A stretch of 64,000 nucleotides of DNA, from contig NZ_RQER01000011.1 in the NCBI RefSeq assembly GCF_004770615.1, forward strand, positions 124,001 through 188,000, in the 5' to 3' direction. Within the stretch, counting starts at the first letter, position 1. Each line of letters opens with the position of its first letter. Made by a program: the position numbers and the translations under genes. Origin of the DNA: Leptospira langatensis. Lineage in GTDB: Bacteria; Spirochaetota; Leptospiria; Leptospirales; Leptospiraceae. Positions 24,924-33,364 of the stretch are shown in pieces. A model generated the notes under the pieces. The model saw only the letters and a list, made by a program, of their open reading frames with translations. It made no database searches and was not told the origin of the DNA.

Positions 24924-26003
24924 TTAGCCGAATATCTTGGCTATATCTTGCGGTTTGACGATCCCTTTCTCCGTGATGAAAGCGGTGATCAAACTCGCAG
25001 GGGTCACATCAAAGGAAGGATTCAGAGCCTTTACACCTTTTGGTGCGATCACTCCTTCTTCTAAGATAGGTTGACCGTCTTCTTTTTTTAAGAAGTTCAA
25101 TCGGGTGACCTCGTCCTGGGTCCTCATCTCTATCGGAATATGGGAACCGCTCGGGATCTTGAAATCGAAACTCTTTTCGGTTGCGGCGATATAGAAGGGG
25201 ACTCCATGATATTTTGCTAAAACCGCCAGAGGATAAGTCCCTATCTTGTTCGCAGAATCCCCGTTAGCTGCCACACGGTCCACACCCACGATGACCGCAT
25301 CTATTTTCTCGGAGGCCATGACCCAACCGGCCATGCTATCCGTGATCAGAAAACTGGGGATCTCTTCCTCTAACAGTTCCCAAGCGGTAAGTCTCGCACC
25401 TTGCAGATAAGGACGAGTTTCATCCGCATATACGGTTAGATCATGCCCCACTTCTTTCAAGGAACGGATCACACCAAGAGCGGTCCCATGTCCTGCGGTA
25501 GCTAAAGCACCCGTATTGCAATGAGTGATGATCCTTAATTTGGAAGGAGAAGAAGGAAATAAACTCACACCGTTCTTTCCCAGATTCAGATTATTTCGAA
25601 GATCTTCTTCGTAGACGGAGATCGCGAAGGCTTCCGCTTCTTCTTGGAATGTTTTCCAAGAAAGAGAATCGTATGTATCGGCCGGAATTTTCTGGCTCAG
25701 TTCCTCGAAGGCTCTTCTTAGATTCACTGCTGTTGGACGGGACTCGATGATCTTAGTGAATACGTTTTGCAATTCCGCATAACTAGGTTTCGATGGGAAT
25801 TTTCCGAATTCCAAGACCGCTCCGAAAAGACCTGTGATCGCGATTGCGGGAGCGCCTCTCACCACCATTTCTCGGATGGCAAAGATCGCATCCTCCGCAT
25901 TCTTTGCGACAAACCATTCCTTCTTGCCTGGGATCTGCCTCTGGTCCAAGAGCCTTAAATTTTCTCGTTCCCAGAAAATAGGGCGCAGATTCTCTTTTTT
26001 CAT
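24924..26003 (-). CDS. mtnA: S-methyl-5-thioribose-1-phosphate isomerase
   Basis: This 359-residue protein matches the aIF2B/MtnA fold. Signatures are VVRGAPAIAITGLFG, the catalytic Cys in THCNTGALATAGHGTALG and the catalytic Asp in VIVGVDRVAANGDSANKIGTY. It converts methylthioribose-1-phosphate to methylthioribulose-1-phosphate in the methionine salvage pathway, cytoplasmic. No other salvage gene lies beside it. It ends one base from the FapA-family gene, tail to tail, and is divergent from a rhomboid protease. Confidence 0.93.
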   Translation of the reverse strand: MKKENLRPIFWERENLRLLDQRQIPGKKEWFVAKNAEDAIFAIREMVVRGAPAIAITGLFGAVLEFGKFPSKPSYAELQNVFTKIIESRPTAVNLRRAFEELSQKIPADTYDSLSWKTFQEEAEAFAISVYEEDLRNNLNLGKNGVSLFPSSPSKLRIITHCNTGALATAGHGTALGVIRSLKEVGHDLTVYADETRPYLQGARLTAWELLEEEIPSFLITDSMAGWVMASEKIDAVIVGVDRVAANGDSANKIGTYPLAVLAKYHGVPFYIAATEKSFDFKIPSGSHIPIEMRTQDEVTRLNFLKKEDGQPILEEGVIAPKGVKALNPSFDVTPASLITAFITEKGIVKPQDIAKIFG

Positions 26004-26045
26004 TTTTTTTACTCCCTCAGGCTAAAGCAGGCCTATCGATTCTAC

Positions 26046-26120
26046 GATGATTAGAATGTGATTGAAATCATCACCCAACTCCCTGGGGATGAGGACGAAC
26101 CGGGGCCATTCCCGCCCCGG
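26046..26120. promoter_or_regulatory. Two inverted repeats between mtnA and the rhomboid gene
   Basis: GATGATT (26046-26052) pairs with AATCATC (26066-26072), and CCGGGGC (26100-26106) pairs perfectly with GCCCCGG (26114-26120). Both lie in the 162-base divergent intergenic region. The GC-rich one could form a stable hairpin in the rhomboid leader. No clear promoter was found. Confidence 0.35.
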
Positions 26121-26165
26121 CTTTGCCTACTTGACTAGGATACCAGTTCCTTTAATCCTTACATA

Positions 26166-27185
26166 ATGGCAAAGAGAAATCCGATCACAGGTCCGAAGCT
26201 TTTCGGGTTCTCACTGATCCATCCCTTAAACTTAATCCTACTCTTCAATATTTTCGTCTGGGTCCTTCTTATGTTGGAAGGCGGCAGAGGGATCATCACC
26301 TATTACTTTGGCCTGAATCCCAGTCTCGTGGTAGAAAAGGGGATGTACTGGCAGGTATTTACGTACGGCTTTCTTCACGTAGTTGGAGAGGACTTATTTT
26401 CTTCTCTCATGCATATAGGGATGAATATGTTCGGTCTTTACACGGTGGGATTCTGGGTCTGTCGGTATATAGGTGCTTGGAAATTCCTGGGCATCTATCT
26501 ACTCTCCCAACTAGGAGGAGGGATCTTCGTAGTCCTTTTTTCTTATATAGGCTGGAAGAGCGGGCTTGTTCCGGAACACTCTATTTGGGACAGTTATCAT
26601 TCTTCCACAGTGGGAGCGAGCGGCGGTGTCTTTGGGGTCCTGGCTGCGTTCAGTATCTTATTCCCGGAGGCAAGATTTGCATTCCCTCCAGTGAGAGCTA
26701 AATACGCTCCTTGGCTTTTGATCGGAATCGGGTTCGCATTCGATTCCTATTCCCTTCTTCAATTCTATAAGACAGGGGGAACATCCCAAAGTATTTTCGG
26801 GATGATGAGTAATTCCGGACACTTGGGCGGGGCAGTATTTGGTCTAGTCAGTCTACTCGGCCTCAGAAAGATCTGGGGAGAAGGAAAATCTCCTCTCTTC
26901 GTCCGACGCTGGGAAGAGAAAGAAATTTCAGAAGAGCCTAAGCCCCAGCAGAAGACAGGAGATCCTTTCGAAGCACAGATACGGAACAATAGGGAATTAT
27001 TGAGCAAGCTATACGGGATCTCCGATGCTCGGGAGAAGGAGAACATTTTGGCTCCCCTACAATCTAAGGACGCGAACCTATGTCCTCCATCGGATTATAA
27101 TCCTGAGGATATGTTTTGTTTGCGCTGCGAATGGCTTCAGAACTGCGAACTCAGAAAATTAAAGCAAAGCCATCCGGAACTTTGA
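26166..27185 (+). CDS. Rhomboid intramembrane serine protease with Cys-rich tail
   Basis: About six transmembrane helices are seen. The catalytic Ser152 lies in TVGASGGVFGVLA and His219 in NSGHLGGAVFGL, the rhomboid dyad. The protein cuts substrates within the membrane. After the last helix there is a roughly 100-residue cytoplasmic tail, Glu/Lys-rich, ending with four Cys in LCPPSDYNPEDMFCLRCEWL followed by QNC. That spacing could bind a metal or form disulfides and is not a usual rhomboid feature. Confidence 0.88.
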   Translation: MAKRNPITGPKLFGFSLIHPLNLILLFNIFVWVLLMLEGGRGIITYYFGLNPSLVVEKGMYWQVFTYGFLHVVGEDLFSSLMHIGMNMFGLYTVGFWVCRYIGAWKFLGIYLLSQLGGGIFVVLFSYIGWKSGLVPEHSIWDSYHSSTVGASGGVFGVLAAFSILFPEARFAFPPVRAKYAPWLLIGIGFAFDSYSLLQFYKTGGTSQSIFGMMSNSGHLGGAVFGLVSLLGLRKIWGEGKSPLFVRRWEEKEISEEPKPQQKTGDPFEAQIRNNRELLSKLYGISDAREKENILAPLQSKDANLCPPSDYNPEDMFCLRCEWLQNCELRKLKQSHPEL

Positions 27186-27323
27186 AAGTATTTCCGTCTT
27201 TGGGACGTCTATCTTCTATATAACAACAATAGAACGGAAATTTCTGGACATAAATTTTATGCGTCCTTAGAATAGGTTTCGTTCGGAACTTCGGACTTAA
27301 TTCCTTTGGGGAACTCGGTAACA

Positions 27324-27761
27324 TTGGCAGAGAAAAAGAAAACGGTTCTTCCCGACGTACTAATGCGGGAAAAACTACTCAAAGTTGCACTAGACGAGAA
27401 GGCAAAAGCGGCACGGGTTATAGGATCGGAAAAGAAAGATACGGATCCTAAGAAGGACGACGGACCAGGCAGCAAGATCTACAAAGCGATCGATGAGGCT
27501 CTGGTCGATTTACGGTATTATTTTTTAGAAGGCGAGTATAGAGACAAGGTCGCCGAATTATTCAATAGGAATGAAGGTCAGTTCGATAGATTGGGGATCA
27601 CTCCCAGGAGATTCTTGGATTTTGCCAGAGAATCCTTCGATCGCTTCAAACAACTCCAGAAAAAGATGCCTTTGGAACCGATGAACAAGAAGGGTTGGGA
27701 CTATCTAGAAAGAAGTTTGCTCGAGCTTATTGGTAAACTGAACGAGAAGTTCCATAAATAG
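27324..27761 (+). CDS. Hypothetical cytoplasmic helical protein
   Basis: I recognise no family. The 145-residue product (from TTG 27324; TTG 27306 is an alternative) is charged, with a Lys/Asp-rich linker around residues 25-45 and then a helical region including YKAIDEALVDLRYYFLEGEY, FNRNEGQFDRLGITPRRFL and a C-terminal DYLERSLLELIGKLNEKF. There is no signal peptide or membrane segment. It lies alone between the rhomboid gene and a convergent small exported protein. Confidence 0.55.
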   Translation: MAEKKKTVLPDVLMREKLLKVALDEKAKAARVIGSEKKDTDPKKDDGPGSKIYKAIDEALVDLRYYFLEGEYRDKVAELFNRNEGQFDRLGITPRRFLDFARESFDRFKQLQKKMPLEPMNKKGWDYLERSLLELIGKLNEKFHK

Positions 27762-27796
27762 CTGACGGCTCTGCAGCTTTCGTCGCTATATGCGGG

Positions 27797-28240
27797 TTAC
27801 AGACAATTCGTACTCAATTCCATTAAGCCACCAGGAATTCCCAGGATTTTGCCTTGTAACGGCTTATAGTCGTTTATAAAATAAGCTTCTCTAAAATCGC
27901 AGGCCGATAGGATAAAACCGGTCCAAGCATCGAAGTTCTCCCCGCTTCTCGGGCAGAGAGAAAGATTTATCAGATGAAGGCAGGAGTCTAAGGATTTCGT
28001 CCAAACAAACATTCCTTTATTGTAATCCATAGCATCCCCGCTACAGGCTCCGATACCTGGTGCACCTGCGGTCGTGGCATACTGATTCCCTTGAGCGGTG
28101 CATATCGCGAATTTGATCATGAAAGAATTGATAACTTTTCGATAAGCATCGTTTGCTCGAGTAACGTCGCTTGTGTCTATCCCGACGTCCCTACAATAGG
28201 AGCAGATCAAAAAAACGAGAATAAGAACTTTTGGGAGCAT
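27797..28240 (-). CDS. Small exported Cys-rich protein, possible lipoprotein
   Basis: The N terminus (MLPKVLILVFLICSYCRD) is a short signal peptide with a possible relaxed lipobox before Cys13 or Cys16. The mature part contains several Cys (FAICTAQ, IGACSGD, DSCLHLINLSLC, LSACDF, TNCL), suggesting disulfides in the periplasm or outer membrane. No known domain. It lies downstream of a strong terminator that separates it from the lyase gene read in the same direction. Confidence 0.55.
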   Translation of the reverse strand: MLPKVLILVFLICSYCRDVGIDTSDVTRANDAYRKVINSFMIKFAICTAQGNQYATTAGAPGIGACSGDAMDYNKGMFVWTKSLDSCLHLINLSLCPRSGENFDAWTGFILSACDFREAYFINDYKPLQGKILGIPGGLMELSTNCL

Positions 28241-28308
28241 GATAAGTTATACTATCCTTCTTTTTTGAATAGCGGTCATACTGGATCGGCTCTCTCAGAA
28301 AGGAAATA

Positions 28309-28339
28309 AAAAAGCCGCAGTGAAACTCTGCGGCTTTTT
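28309..28339. terminator. Rho-independent terminator with 12-bp perfect stem
   Basis: AAAAAGCCGCAG (28309-28320) and CTGCGGCTTTTT (28328-28339) pair fully around a 7-base loop. On the minus strand it follows the CitE-like lyase stop at 28363 and has a T run, so it ends that transcript; the A/T flanks would let it work in both directions. Confidence 0.9.
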
Positions 28340-28362
28340 CGTTTTCGATCCTGAATTTAGGA

Positions 28363-29352
<990 letters not shown>

Positions 29353-29455
29353 ACAAGTACCTTTCAGTTTTTGCGGTTTTTAGCCATGCTCGGCTGTCTC
29401 AGAACAGGGTTTTAGGGAAAGGCCTTCCCGGCAACGGATTTTTGAATGCTTTGCC

Positions 29456-30397
29456 CTAGGCTTCTAAGAGTTGGAGGATGACTGCCTTCTGCGCATCCAA
29501 TCGATTCTCAGCTTGTTGGAAGATAATGGACCTCGGGCTTCGTACCACTTCTCTTGTGATCTCGTAACCGGAATGGATAGGCATATCGTGCATTACCTTT
29601 GCCTTGGTCTCCTTGAGCAATGCCTCGTTGATCTGGAAAGGCATCATGAGTTCCATTCTTTCCTTCTTCTTATCCGCGAAGGCAGGATCGTTGAAGAACT
29701 CCATATCGACCCAGGTATCCGTATAGATATAGTCCGCATTTTTAACAGCACGGATCAGATCCGTTTCCCAAAGAACGGTTCCCTTCTTCTTGGCACGGTC
29801 CACAGTCTCAGGATCGATATTTTCCTTTTCTGCGATCGGGGTAAGAAGGGTGAGCTCGATTCCAAGCGCGGAAGTAATCCCGATCAGGGAATTCACTACA
29901 TTATTGTGAACCCCGATATAGGTCATCTTCACTTCTTTCAGTGGCTTGGTATTGTCCATCGCTATGGCAAGAATATCCGCCAAGGACTGACAAGGATGGA
30001 ATTTATTGCAGCATCCGTTGATGACCGGAACTTGAGAACCCGCCTTCAATTGTAGAAGGTCCTCATGCTTTCTCATCCTGGCCATGATCACGGAAACATT
30101 GCGGGAGAGATATTCTGCCTCCAGATCTATATCGGAGAGCTGGAAATTGGAAGACATCCAATCCAAGTAAATGGCATGTCCTCCCATCTCAGTCATGGCC
30201 ACCTCGAAGGAAACCCGAGTACGGGTGCTTGTCTTTTGGAAGAGCATGGCCAGAGTTCGGCCAGTCATATGGCCCAGATAATTGGCCCTATGATTCTTGA
30301 CATAAGCCGCAAATTGCAATAAGTCCAGGACCTCTGCATCGGACCAGTCGTTCCAAGAGATAAGATGTTTGATTTTAGGACTTTCCATGACTGTCAT
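29456..30397 (-). CDS. Aspartate/ornithine carbamoyltransferase family protein with atypical motifs
   Basis: The carbamoyl-phosphate site is intact: STRTR at 57-61 and HPCQSLADI at 134-142. The amino-substrate side is not typical of ornithine carbamoyltransferase: the HCLP motif is HDMP (270-273, Asp271 for Cys) and the DxWxSMG loop is TDTWVDME (226-233). An alternative acceptor such as an N-acylated ornithine or another amine is possible. The family and the cytoplasmic location are firm; use as argF in arginine synthesis remains plausible, particularly as an N-acetylglutamate synthase-like gene is in the window. Confidence 0.75.
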   Translation of the reverse strand: MTVMESPKIKHLISWNDWSDAEVLDLLQFAAYVKNHRANYLGHMTGRTLAMLFQKTSTRTRVSFEVAMTEMGGHAIYLDWMSSNFQLSDIDLEAEYLSRNVSVIMARMRKHEDLLQLKAGSQVPVINGCCNKFHPCQSLADILAIAMDNTKPLKEVKMTYIGVHNNVVNSLIGITSALGIELTLLTPIAEKENIDPETVDRAKKKGTVLWETDLIRAVKNADYIYTDTWVDMEFFNDPAFADKKKERMELMMPFQINEALLKETKAKVMHDMPIHSGYEITREVVRSPRSIIFQQAENRLDAQKAVILQLLEA

Positions 30398-30679
30398 TCA
30401 GTTCAGTCTAGAAAAACATTCGGTTCTCTTTCGACAATCTGAAAACCCAGAACAGAAGGAGAGGAAAAAGGGGAGGGATTCAAACTCCCTCCCTAAGTGT
30501 TTTCCGGGGAAAAAAGCGGTAGGAACATCTCCTGTGATCAGGAGAAAGAGGCCGCAATATACAATCGGAGCGTTACGAAGTTTTTACTGCTGGAATACGA
30601 ATCCGTGAATATTCCCGAGGGTTTTCGTGCTGACAAGGGCCGAAGTTCCAAAAACGTATTCCTAAGAGAGAGGAGAATC

Positions 30680-32305
30680 GTGTCGGAAACCGCAGTAGGA
30701 CAAAAAACAGTCGAAGATGAAACAAAGCGTCGTAGGACCTTCGCCATCATCGCACACCCGGATGCGGGAAAGACAACATTAACCGAAAAACTTCTCTTGT
30801 ACGGAGGCGCGATCCAACTTGCCGGTGCAGTAAAAGCCCGTAAGAATCGGAAGGCCGCCACTTCCGATTGGATGGAAATGGAAAAGGAGAAGGGGATCTC
30901 GATCACTTCTGCTGCCCTCCAATTCGAATATAAAAATCATGTATTAAATCTTTTGGATACTCCGGGTCACGAGGACTTCTCCGAGGATACCTACCGCACA
31001 TTGATCGCAGCGGATACCGCGGTGATGGTGTTAGACGCGGGGAAGGGAGTCGAGCCTCAGACCATTAAGCTATTCAAGGTCTGTAGGGATCGCGGGATCC
31101 CGATCGTAACCTTCGTGAATAAGATGGACAGGCCTACCAAAGTTCTATTTGCACTCTTGGATGAAATCGAAAAGGTCCTTGGGATCACTGCTATTCCTAT
31201 GGTTTGGCCGATCGGAACCGGAGTAGATTTCAGCGGAGTATACAATCGTGTGGATAAGAAGATCTACACCTATGACAAGACTCCGGGCGGTTCTCAGAAA
31301 TCCGCCTTTCAAAGTTCGGGTATAGACGATACGAGCCTGGACTCCATGTTCGAAGACTGGGTACTCAAGCAATTCAGAGAAGAAGTGGAACTGGTAGAAG
31401 ACGGGATCGGTTCCTTCTCCTTGGAAGCTTTTTTAGAATCCAAGATCACTCCGGTATTCTTCGGATCCGCAGTGAACAATTTCGGAATTCAATTATTCTT
31501 AGATCATTTCTTGGAGATCGCTCCTCCGCCTTTGTATTTTCCATTGAAGAACGGGGATCGTTTGGATCCGATCACAACTCCTTTCAGCGGGTTCGTGTTC
31601 AAGGTGCAAGCAAACATGAACAAGGCTCATAGGGATAGGATCGCATTCTTAAGAGTCTGCTCCGGAAAATTCGAGAGAGGATTGAACGTAAACCATGGAA
31701 GGCTTGGAAAGCAGGTGAAGTTGTCCTCTTCTTTCGCTTTCTTTGGCCAGGATAGGAATACCGTAGATGAGGCGTATCCGGGAGACATCATCGGGCTCGT
31801 AAACCCGGGCACATACTCCATCGGAGATGTTCTTGCAAGCGGCAAAGTCCCGGATCTGAAACCTCTTCCGGTCTTCGCTCCCGAAATATTTGCGACACTT
31901 TCCTGTGTGGAGACCGGAGCGCTCAAGAGTTTCCGAAAAGGAATAGAGCAGCTTGCAGAGGAAGGGATCCTTCACTTATTCACTTCCCAAACTGTGGGAG
32001 GAGGGCTTCCGGTAATCGGGGCCATGGGCCAATTGCAGTTCGAGGTCTTTAGAAGAAGATTGCAGGACGAGTATGGAGCTCCTACCAATATCAATATTCT
32101 TCCTTACCAAGTTTCCTGTTGGTTGTTAGAAGAGGATCTGCCAAAGATCCCTTCCGGCTCCAATCTTGTGACTGATAGCATAGGGCGTGCCGCTCTTCTA
32201 TTCGATTCCGAATGGGAGAAGGGTTATTTTCAGAAGAAGAATCCGGAGATCCGTCTTCTAGATTATCCAACCCAAGATGTTTCGGAACTGAATCAGGATT
32301 ACTGA
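30680..32305 (+). CDS. prfC: Peptide chain release factor 3
   Basis: The GTPase signature is complete: FAIIAHPDAGKTTLTEKLLL (G1), LLDTPGHEDFSEDTYRTL (G3) and FVNKMDRPTK (G4). The total of 541 residues and the translation-factor domains II and III fit RF3, which recycles RF1/RF2 from the ribosome. I choose GTG 30680 because GAGGAGAA lies just upstream; the frame is open for a further 61 codons but that part shows no family pattern. The gene stands alone, divergent from the carbamoyltransferase gene. Confidence 0.93.
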   Translation: MSETAVGQKTVEDETKRRRTFAIIAHPDAGKTTLTEKLLLYGGAIQLAGAVKARKNRKAATSDWMEMEKEKGISITSAALQFEYKNHVLNLLDTPGHEDFSEDTYRTLIAADTAVMVLDAGKGVEPQTIKLFKVCRDRGIPIVTFVNKMDRPTKVLFALLDEIEKVLGITAIPMVWPIGTGVDFSGVYNRVDKKIYTYDKTPGGSQKSAFQSSGIDDTSLDSMFEDWVLKQFREEVELVEDGIGSFSLEAFLESKITPVFFGSAVNNFGIQLFLDHFLEIAPPPLYFPLKNGDRLDPITTPFSGFVFKVQANMNKAHRDRIAFLRVCSGKFERGLNVNHGRLGKQVKLSSSFAFFGQDRNTVDEAYPGDIIGLVNPGTYSIGDVLASGKVPDLKPLPVFAPEIFATLSCVETGALKSFRKGIEQLAEEGILHLFTSQTVGGGLPVIGAMGQLQFEVFRRRLQDEYGAPTNINILPYQVSCWLLEEDLPKIPSGSNLVTDSIGRAALLFDSEWEKGYFQKKNPEIRLLDYPTQDVSELNQDY

Positions 32306-32307
32306 AT

Positions 32308-32423
32308 CTTGTAGGAGTTCCTACAAGAAAGTTCTCTGAAAAAATCACTTGCTGCAAAAGAGTTTTCGTGGTAGCAAGTGCTTCCACCGCTGCGCTCCCG
32401 GCCCCCACCCAATCAAGGGCGGG
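32308..32423. repeat. Cluster of three inverted repeats downstream of prfC
   Basis: In order: CTTGTAGGA/TCCTACAAG with a 2-base centre (32308-32327), starting three bases after the stop codon; CACTTGCT/AGCAAGTG (32346-32353 and 32373-32380); and a GC-rich hairpin CCCCACCC/GGGCGGGG (about 32403-32423) that starts with the same CGGCCCCCACCC seen at 12558. No gene is supported in 32306-32520. These look like dispersed intergenic repeats; the first may also weaken transcription, but no T run follows. Confidence 0.5.
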
Positions 32424-32520
32424 GCTACTCTCTTTCTCCGAAATTACTTGAAGAAAAATCCGAACAGAATATTTCTCTTCCGATCCTTTTACATAAAAAT
32501 CAACTGAATAGGTAATTCCA

Positions 32521-33129
32521 ATGCGACGTTCTGTCCAACTAATCATTTTCTTCTTAGGATTCTCTTTTTTCGGCTTTGAAAATTGCAGGAGTCTTCCGCG
32601 TTATGAAGCGCAGCTTACTGCAAGCGGCGAGATCGGCAAGGCTGCCAATGGGAAATACATAGTTTTCCCATTTGAGTTTGCCGAAGGATTGAACCTGAAA
32701 GAAGTTCAGGAAAATAACCAGAAGATCGTTTCTCAGCGGAATCGAGAAAAAGCAGAGGCGGCCCTTTTTGCATCTGGTGCTACCGTTTTGGAAAGAAGTA
32801 AGGTAGATAAGCTTCTAAACGAGATCACTTTGAGTAAGACGGGGATCACAGAATCGGACGGCCTGAATATTGGTAAGCTACTCAATGCAAACTATGCAGT
32901 CTTTGGCAGGGTCACGAATTACGGGGTGGCAAGAAGAAGACTCCGTCAGCATTTTACTGCGGAGATTATCCTTAAAGGGGTGAATATCGAAACTGGAGTC
33001 ATCGTGTGGGAATGTATCTTGAAAGGACATTCCCCGTACAATAACGGCCAACAAACGTTGTTAGATACCGAAAACAAACTGTATGAGCAATTTACTAAGA
33101 AATTTAAGGAAAAGACTGCCAGTCCTTGA
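32521..33129 (+). CDS. CsgG/LpoB-like lipoprotein
   Basis: A 202-residue protein with a lipoprotein signal: hydrophobic residues 7-20 then FENC, with Asn before the Cys as allowed by spirochaetal lipoboxes. The mature part resembles the CsgG-type periplasmic fold: VFPFEFAEGLN, ASGATVLERSKVDKLLNEI, GKLLNANYAVFGRVTNYG and ETGVIVWECILKGHS. CsgG-like proteins either form secretion channels or act as regulators such as LpoB; the small size argues for a non-channel role. No curli-type genes are near. Confidence 0.7.
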   Translation: MRRSVQLIIFFLGFSFFGFENCRSLPRYEAQLTASGEIGKAANGKYIVFPFEFAEGLNLKEVQENNQKIVSQRNREKAEAALFASGATVLERSKVDKLLNEITLSKTGITESDGLNIGKLLNANYAVFGRVTNYGVARRRLRQHFTAEIILKGVNIETGVIVWECILKGHSPYNNGQQTLLDTENKLYEQFTKKFKEKTASP

Positions 33130-33305
33130 GATCAGATATTCTTAAAAATAATTAATTTCCAGTTGGGATGACATGTCTCCCTTCGTCGGATATACTGTAT
33201 TTGCACCAGATGATTCAGGGCGGGATGGCGACATTCCGCTATTTTTTTGCCTTTGCAAGATCGTTAGTAAAAACGAGCGATTTTCAGGATTATTCCTTGG
33301 ATAAT

Positions 33306-33339
33306 AAAAAAGCCCCGGATTTTACTCCGAGGCTTTTTT
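33306..33339. terminator. Rho-independent terminator (14-bp stem, one mismatch)
   Basis: AAAAAAGCCCCGGA (33306-33319) pairs with TCCGAGGCTTTTTT (33326-33339) with one mismatch and a 6-base loop. On the minus strand it follows the iron-sulfur protein stop at 33365; T runs on both sides make it bidirectional, so it can also end the CsgG-like transcript. Confidence 0.88.
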
Positions 33340-33364
33340 GGATCTCGATCGATCGGTCGGAAAA

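Noticed and set aside
30497..30679. 61-codon N-terminal extension of prfC
   Set aside because: The family starts with the GTPase domain, and GTG 30680 has a clear ribosome site.
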